Origin: Enterococcus aquimarinus
GTDB lineage: Bacteria > Bacillota > Bacilli > Lactobacillales > Enterococcaceae
Length of the DNA stretch: 64,000 nt
Direction of reading: 5' to 3'
Assembly: GCF_001885765.1 (NCBI RefSeq)
Contig: NZ_JXKD01000011.1
Span: 22,940 to 86,939, forward strand
Shown here: positions 58,319 to 64,000 of the stretch, in pieces
How positions within the stretch are numbered: position 1 is the stretch's first letter
Layout of the letters: each line of letters starts with the position of its first letter
Made by a program: the position numbers and the translations under genes
The notes under the pieces: generated by a model
The model's database searches: none
What the model saw: only the letters and a program-made list of their open reading frames with translations
Told to the model about the DNA's origin: nothing

Positions 58319-58347
58319 TTGACAATGAGAAAATGGACGTCTATAGT
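58319..58347 (+). promoter_or_regulatory. Promoter of the mgtA leader
   Basis: Perfect TTGACA (58319-58324), 17 bp, TATAGT (58342-58347). Start expected near 58354, just before the M-box. Confidence 0.75.
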
Positions 58348-58361
58348 TAGAAGTGAATAAA

Positions 58362-58573
58362 ATAATTGTTAGGTGAGGCTCCTATAAAGAAATAAGCTGC
58401 TGCCGCGAAAGTATCGAGAGATTCTTAGTTGGTTGAACAGGGATGGTCGCGAAGGTCATCCATAATGTAGCTGGTAAGTATCGTTTACTTATCTACGCTT
58501 TATAGTGCTAAAGCTCAACGATGACTATGGTGGAATAACGAACGCATACTCATTGTTGAGTGTGCGTTTTTTT
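58362..58573 (+). promoter_or_regulatory. M-box (ykoK) Mg2+ riboswitch and terminator
   Basis: Conserved GTTAGGTGAGGCTCCTATA (58368-58386) followed by GCTGCTGCCG (58396-58405), the diagnostic M-box text, and further core elements GGATGGTC and AGCTCAACGATGACTATGG. The terminator is CGCATACTC / GAGTGTGCG with T7 (58541-58573). Mg2+-bound RNA is expected to terminate before mgtA. Confidence 0.93.
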
Positions 58574-58603
58574 CGTCACCAGCAAGAAAGGCGGTAAATA
58601 CAA

Positions 58604-58678
58604 ATGGATCACCCAAGTCCCCAGAGTATCAAACGAGCAACTCAATCTTTAGGAGGCTCAGATAGAGAATCCTACTAA
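58604..58678 (+). CDS. Candidate 24-aa leader peptide upstream of mgtA
   Basis: ATG preceded by AAAGGCGG (58587-58594) at 9 nt; reads MDHPSPQSI at the start and ends DRESY, stop TAA at 58676-58678, 19 nt before the mgtA ATG. It lies after the M-box terminator, so is made only in readthrough transcripts. The acidic-plus-proline N-terminus resembles Salmonella MgtL in style, not in full sequence. One copy of TAGGAGG (58650-58656) lies in its codons and a second is mgtA's ribosome binding site (58683-58689), with TCCTA (58670-58674) between them. Confidence 0.5.
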   Translation: MDHPSPQSIKRATQSLGGSDRESY

Positions 58679-58697
58679 ACAATAGGAGGTCTAGGAC

Positions 58698-61292
58698 ATG
58701 TTAAAAAAACCAGAGACAAAAGAACAAGAATTAAAGAAAATGGCATTCTTGACGGAACGAGAACTTTACACTGAGTTACGCTCTGCTCCGCAAGGGTTAA
58801 CCCAAGAGGATGCGAAAGAACGATTAGAAGAGTACGGTCCTAATAAAGTAGATGCAGAAAAACCAAGTTCTGCTTGGCGCATTTTTTTATCGGCCTTCAA
58901 AGATGCGTTCGTTTTAGTTTTAAGCGGCTTAATGGTTGTTTCTTATTTAGCACGCGACTATGAAGCAGCGATTGTGATGGCAGTGATGATTTTTGCGAGT
59001 GTCACGATTAGCTTTATTCAAAATTACCGTTCTCAAAAAGCGAGCGAAGCCCTAAAAGAATTAATTGAAAATACGTGTGCGGTGATTCGAGATAACGAGG
59101 TCAAAGAAATACCGATGGATGAAGTCGTGCCGGGCGATATCGTCTCGCTGGCAACAGGTGATATGATTCCGGCTGATGCGGTTTTAATTTGGACGAATGA
59201 TTTATTTGTCAATCAATCTTCTTTAACCGGTGAATCGATGCCAGTTGAAAAATTTGTAGATTCAGGTATCGACAAAAATGAGCGCGAAATCTCTGCGTTA
59301 GACATGCAAGATTTAGTCTTTATGGGAACTGACGTCTTAAGTGGTCAGGGAAAAGTCATTATTTTAAAAACAGGACAACATACGTTTTTTGGCGACATTG
59401 CTAAAAATGCTACGAAAAAAAGAGGGAAAACGACTTTCGATGATGGGTTAGTACGCGTCAGTAAGCTCTTATTACGAATGGTCTTAGTGTTATTTCCAGT
59501 TGTCTTTTTACTAAATGGTTTTACAAAAGGTGATTGGAGTGAAGCCTTCTTCTTTGCTATCGCCGTGGCGGTTGGTTTAACGCCTGAAATGTTACCAATG
59601 ATTGTCACGAGTAACTTGGCAAAAGGGGCGTTAACGTTATCGAAAGAAAAAGTGATTGTCAAAGAACTTCCTTCGATTCAAAACCTAGGAAGTATGGATG
59701 TGCTTTGTACGGATAAGACGGGTACCATTACAGAAGATCGCGTGGTATTAGTGCAACACTTAAACCCGCTCGGTGAAGCGAATGAAGCGGTTCTAAATAT
59801 TGCCTATCTTAATTCTTCTTATCAAACCGGATGGAAAAACTTAATGGATATTGCTGTCATTAATTATTTTGAAGAAAATAACTTACAACTTCCGTACCAT
59901 GAACTAAAGAAAATTGATGAAATTCCGTTTGATTTTTCTCGTCGTCGTTTAACAGTTGTGATGGAAGCGGATGGGCACCAGTTGATGATTACCAAAGGTG
60001 CTGTTGAGGAAATGGAAGCTGTTTGTTCTCACGTTAACATTAATGGCGAAGTGATGGAAATTACGGAAGATTTACGTCAGCAAATGCGTAAAGTCAACCG
60101 TCGTTTAAATGAACAAGGAATGCGAGTTTTGACCGTTGCGACTCGCAAAGATGCGCATAGTGACGCGGTTTATTCCGTGGCTGATGAAAAAGAAATGACA
60201 ATCATTGGCTTTATGGGCTTTTTAGATCCTGCGAAGAAAAGCGCAGCGACTGCTATCCATTCTTTACAAGGTCACGGCGTCAATGTCAAAGTATTGACCG
60301 GCGACAATGAAATTGTGGCGCAAAAAGTTTGTAGCGATGTCGGGATTGATGCGCAACGTTTCTTATTAGGAACAGATATCGATCAAATGTCGAATGAAGA
60401 ATTAGCGAGTGTGACCGAAGAAGTGAATTTATTTGCGAAACTTCATCCGATGCAAAAATCACGAATTATTGCGGCAATCCAAAGTAAAGGGCATACGGTT
60501 GGTTTCATGGGTGATGGGATTAATGATGCGCCGGCGTTAAGAATGGCGGATGTCGGAATCTCAGTTGATACCGCAGCGGATATTACCAAAGATGCTAGCT
60601 CAATTATTTTATTAGAAAAAAGTTTAGATGTCCTCGATTATGGAGTGGTGGAAGGTCGCCGCGTCTTTAGTAATATTATGAAGTATATTAAAATTACCAT
60701 TAGTTCAAACTTCGGGAATGTCTTCTCTATTTTAACGGCTAGTGCTTTTTTACCCTTTTTACCGATGCTCTCGATGCAACTTCTCGTTCAAAACTTAATT
60801 TACGGGATTGCCCAACTGACCATACCTTGGGACAATGTTGATGAAGAAGAATTAGAGAAACCCGTAAAATGGCAAATTGGAGGATTATTGAAATTCACTC
60901 TGTGTATCGGACCGGTGAGTAGTCTGTTTGATATTTTAACGTTTGTCGTCTTGTGGTTCGTTTTTTCTGCCAATACTGTCGCCGATCAAGCGCTCTTCCA
61001 AGCAGGATGGTTTATGATTGGATTAGTCACACAAATCTTAGTGGTTCATGTGGTGCGAACCAAAAAACTACCTTTTATCCAAAGTATTGCCTCTTGGCCA
61101 GTCATCGTCTCCAGTTTAGCGGCGATTGGTGTGGCTTTTGTAATTATCCTAACACCACTACGTCAGACGTTTGATTTTGCAAAACTACCAGATAATTACT
61201 GGATTTGGTTTGTCGGAATTGTCGTGGCCTACCTAATAACATTAGAAGGGGCCAAAAAAATCTACATTCGTCTAACAAATGAATGGTTATAA
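58698..61292 (+). CDS. mgtA: Mg2+-importing P-type ATPase MgtA
   Basis: P3B-type magnesium importer, 864 residues with about ten membrane spans. Seen: N-terminal cytoplasmic region, TGES loop (SSLTGESMPVEKF), phosphorylation site LCTDKTGTITED, nucleotide domain ITKGAVEEME, KVLTGDNEIVAQKV, and MGDGINDAPALRMADVGISVD. The transmembrane VAVGLTPEMLPMIVTSN is typical of MgtA/MgtB. AGGAGG at 58684-58689. Regulated by the M-box and perhaps the small ORF upstream. A terminator follows. Confidence 0.95.
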   Translation: MLKKPETKEQELKKMAFLTERELYTELRSAPQGLTQEDAKERLEEYGPNKVDAEKPSSAWRIFLSAFKDAFVLVLSGLMVVSYLARDYEAAIVMAVMIFASVTISFIQNYRSQKASEALKELIENTCAVIRDNEVKEIPMDEVVPGDIVSLATGDMIPADAVLIWTNDLFVNQSSLTGESMPVEKFVDSGIDKNEREISALDMQDLVFMGTDVLSGQGKVIILKTGQHTFFGDIAKNATKKRGKTTFDDGLVRVSKLLLRMVLVLFPVVFLLNGFTKGDWSEAFFFAIAVAVGLTPEMLPMIVTSNLAKGALTLSKEKVIVKELPSIQNLGSMDVLCTDKTGTITEDRVVLVQHLNPLGEANEAVLNIAYLNSSYQTGWKNLMDIAVINYFEENNLQLPYHELKKIDEIPFDFSRRRLTVVMEADGHQLMITKGAVEEMEAVCSHVNINGEVMEITEDLRQQMRKVNRRLNEQGMRVLTVATRKDAHSDAVYSVADEKEMTIIGFMGFLDPAKKSAATAIHSLQGHGVNVKVLTGDNEIVAQKVCSDVGIDAQRFLLGTDIDQMSNEELASVTEEVNLFAKLHPMQKSRIIAAIQSKGHTVGFMGDGINDAPALRMADVGISVDTAADITKDASSIILLEKSLDVLDYGVVEGRRVFSNIMKYIKITISSNFGNVFSILTASAFLPFLPMLSMQLLVQNLIYGIAQLTIPWDNVDEEELEKPVKWQIGGLLKFTLCIGPVSSLFDILTFVVLWFVFSANTVADQALFQAGWFMIGLVTQILVVHVVRTKKLPFIQSIASWPVIVSSLAAIGVAFVIILTPLRQTFDFAKLPDNYWIWFVGIVVAYLITLEGAKKIYIRLTNEWL

Positions 61293-61326
61293 AAATAAAT
61301 ACGGTCACAAAAATAGAAGATAAATG

Positions 61327-61378
61327 AAAAAGAAACGGTTTCTTTGAATAGTCAAAGAGAAACTGTTTCTTTTTTTAA
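61327..61378 (+). terminator. Terminator of mgtA
   Basis: AAAAAGAAACGGTTTCTTTG pairs with CAAAGAGAAACTGTTTCTTT (minor mismatches) and ends in T7. Confidence 0.88.
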
Positions 61379-62853
<1,475 letters not shown>

Positions 62854-62855
62854 AC

Positions 62856-63833
62856 ATGGCACAAAAAACAATGATTCAAGCAATCACAGATGCACTTGCT
62901 TGTGAGTTAGCCGCTGATGAAAACGTAGTGATGTTCGGTGAAGACGTTGGTAAAAACGGAGGAGTTTTCCGTGCAACTGAAGGCCTACAAGAAAAATTTG
63001 GTGAAGATCGCGTATTTGATACACCTTTAGCTGAATCAGGAATCGCAGGTCTTGCATTTGGTTTAGCATTAGAAGGTTACCGTCCAGTACCTGAATTACA
63101 ATTCTTTGGTTTTGTCTTTGAAGCAATGGATGAAGTTGTCGCTCAAATGGCTCGTACACGTTACCGTATGGGTGGTACGCGTCAATTACCAATCACAATC
63201 CGTTCACCATTTGGTGGAGGCGTTCATACGCCAGAATTACACTCAGATAACTTGGAAGGCTTAATCGCGCAATCTCCTGGTATCCGTGTCGTGATTCCAT
63301 CAAATCCCTATGATGCAAAAGGATTATTAATCGCTTCTATTAGAAGTAACGATCCTGTTGTCTTCTTAGAGCACATGAAATTATACCGCTCTTTCCGTGA
63401 AGAAGTTCCAGAAGAGTCTTATGAAGTGCCACTTGATAAAGCAGGAATCACACGTGAAGGTAAAGATGTTTCAATCATTACTTACGGCGCAATGGTTCGT
63501 GAATCAATCAAAGCAGCTGAAGTATTAGAAAAAGAAAACATTGATGTTGAAATCATTGATTTACGTACGGTTGCTCCTTTAGATATCGCAACAATTATTG
63601 CTTCTGTTGAAAAAACAGGTCGCGTTGTTGTTGTACAAGAAGCACAAAAACAAGCAGGTGTTGGCGCTCAAGTTGCTGCTGAAATTGCGGAACGTTCAAT
63701 TCTTTCATTAGAAGCACCAATTGGTCGTGTAGCTGCTCCAGATACGGTATTCCCATTTGGACAAGCAGAAGGCGCATGGTTACCTAACGCAAAAGATATT
63801 GAAGATAAAGTAAGAGAAATCGCAAACTTCTAG
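62856..63833 (+). CDS. pdhB: Pyruvate dehydrogenase E1 component, beta subunit
   Basis: 325 residues, completes the E1 alpha2beta2 tetramer. Seen: [75 protein letters not shown], and C-terminal [10 protein letters not shown] with [26 protein letters not shown] inside the pdhA end. High-expression codon use. pdhC follows after 30 bp. Confidence 0.97.
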   Translation: MAQKTMIQAITDALACELAADENVVMFGEDVGKNGGVFRATEGLQEKFGEDRVFDTPLAESGIAGLAFGLALEGYRPVPELQFFGFVFEAMDEVVAQMARTRYRMGGTRQLPITIRSPFGGGVHTPELHSDNLEGLIAQSPGIRVVIPSNPYDAKGLLIASIRSNDPVVFLEHMKLYRSFREEVPEESYEVPLDKAGITREGKDVSIITYGAMVRESIKAAEVLEKENIDVEIIDLRTVAPLDIATIIASVEKTGRVVVVQEAQKQAGVGAQVAAEIAERSILSLEAPIGRVAAPDTVFPFGQAEGAWLPNAKDIEDKVREIANF

Positions 63834-63863
63834 TAGCGAGGACGAGAAAGGGAGATATCAAAC

Positions 63864-64000
63864 ATGGCATTTCAATTTAAATTACCAGACATTGGTGAAG
63901 GAATCGCAGAAGGCGAAATCGTAAAATGGTTTGTTAAAGTCGGCGATACAATCAATGAAGACGATACGTTATTAGAAGTACAAAATGATAAATCAGTGGA
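63864..64000 (+). CDS. pdhC: Dihydrolipoamide acetyltransferase (E2), 5' end only
   Basis: The first 45 codons are visible and run off the window. [20 protein letters not shown] and the lipoyl loop QNDKSVE with Lys43 show an N-terminal lipoyl domain of PDH E2. AAAGGGAG 10 nt before ATG. The number of lipoyl domains and the catalytic core lie outside. Confidence 0.95.
   Translation, partial: MAFQFKLPDIGEGIAEGEIVKWFVKVGDTINEDDTLLEVQNDKSV

Overview
This 64 kb stretch is core chromosome of a low-GC Gram-positive lactic acid bacterium. The hslU-codY pair, parEC, a PDH complex together with pyruvate formate-lyase, NagA and PurF sequences of Lactobacillales type, strong AGGAGG ribosome binding sites, and T-box, purine and M-box leaders all point to Lactobacillales, most likely an Enterococcus or close relative. 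The species cannot be decided by eye. I see no insertion sequences, prophage, CRISPR arrays, rRNA or integrases.

Layout. 1-2959: 3' end of hslU, then codY and an aldose 1-epimerase. 3153-8441: plsY diverging from parE-parC. 8641-13802: pflB, pflA, the manganese pyrophosphatase ppaC and a DUF1803-like gene. 14004-18404: a T-box leader controlling a methionine ABC importer (metN, metI, metQ) and an M20 amidohydrolase, with a possible 48-residue ORF between leader and metN. 18693-28719: a complete glycogen operon glgB-C-D-A-P plus a GH13 neopullulanase-like enzyme. 28818-33846: a disordered protein of unknown role, tRNA-Leu(GAG), alanine aminotransferase alaA, a small DUF2187-like protein, an XRE-TPR regulator and nagA. 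34005-39750: a MacB/FtsX-type ABC exporter whose permease carries a large coiled-coil insert, and two divergent ArAE/FUSC-family membrane genes. 39982-42657: a protein of unknown function, a VanY-type carboxypeptidase, a membrane-anchored GH73 glucosaminidase and a TIM-barrel-like protein. 42706-54797: xpt behind a guanine riboswitch, then purE-purK and, from a second promoter, purS-Q-L-F-M-N-H-D. 54985-58248: a frameshifted aldo/keto reductase, guaC and UDP-GlcNAc 2-epimerase. 58319-61378: mgtA behind an M-box. 61747-64000: pdhA, pdhB and the start of pdhC.

How it works together. Purine genes use two layers of control: the guanine riboswitch on xpt, and a PurBox-like element (core CGAAC) exactly 66 bp upstream of the predicted -10 box at three separate promoters (purE, purS, guaC). 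That arrangement fits the lactococcal activator PurR. purC is absent from its usual slot between purK and purS. The glycogen operon holds a two-subunit ADP-glucose pyrophosphorylase, synthase, branching enzyme, phosphorylase and a debranching-type hydrolase, so one transcript can serve both synthesis and breakdown. The mgtA leader has a Mg2+ riboswitch with terminator, followed by a short ORF starting MDHPSP and two TAGGAGG copies flanking one TCCTA. This could be a second, translation-dependent control layer resembling enteric mgtL, and is the most novel candidate here.
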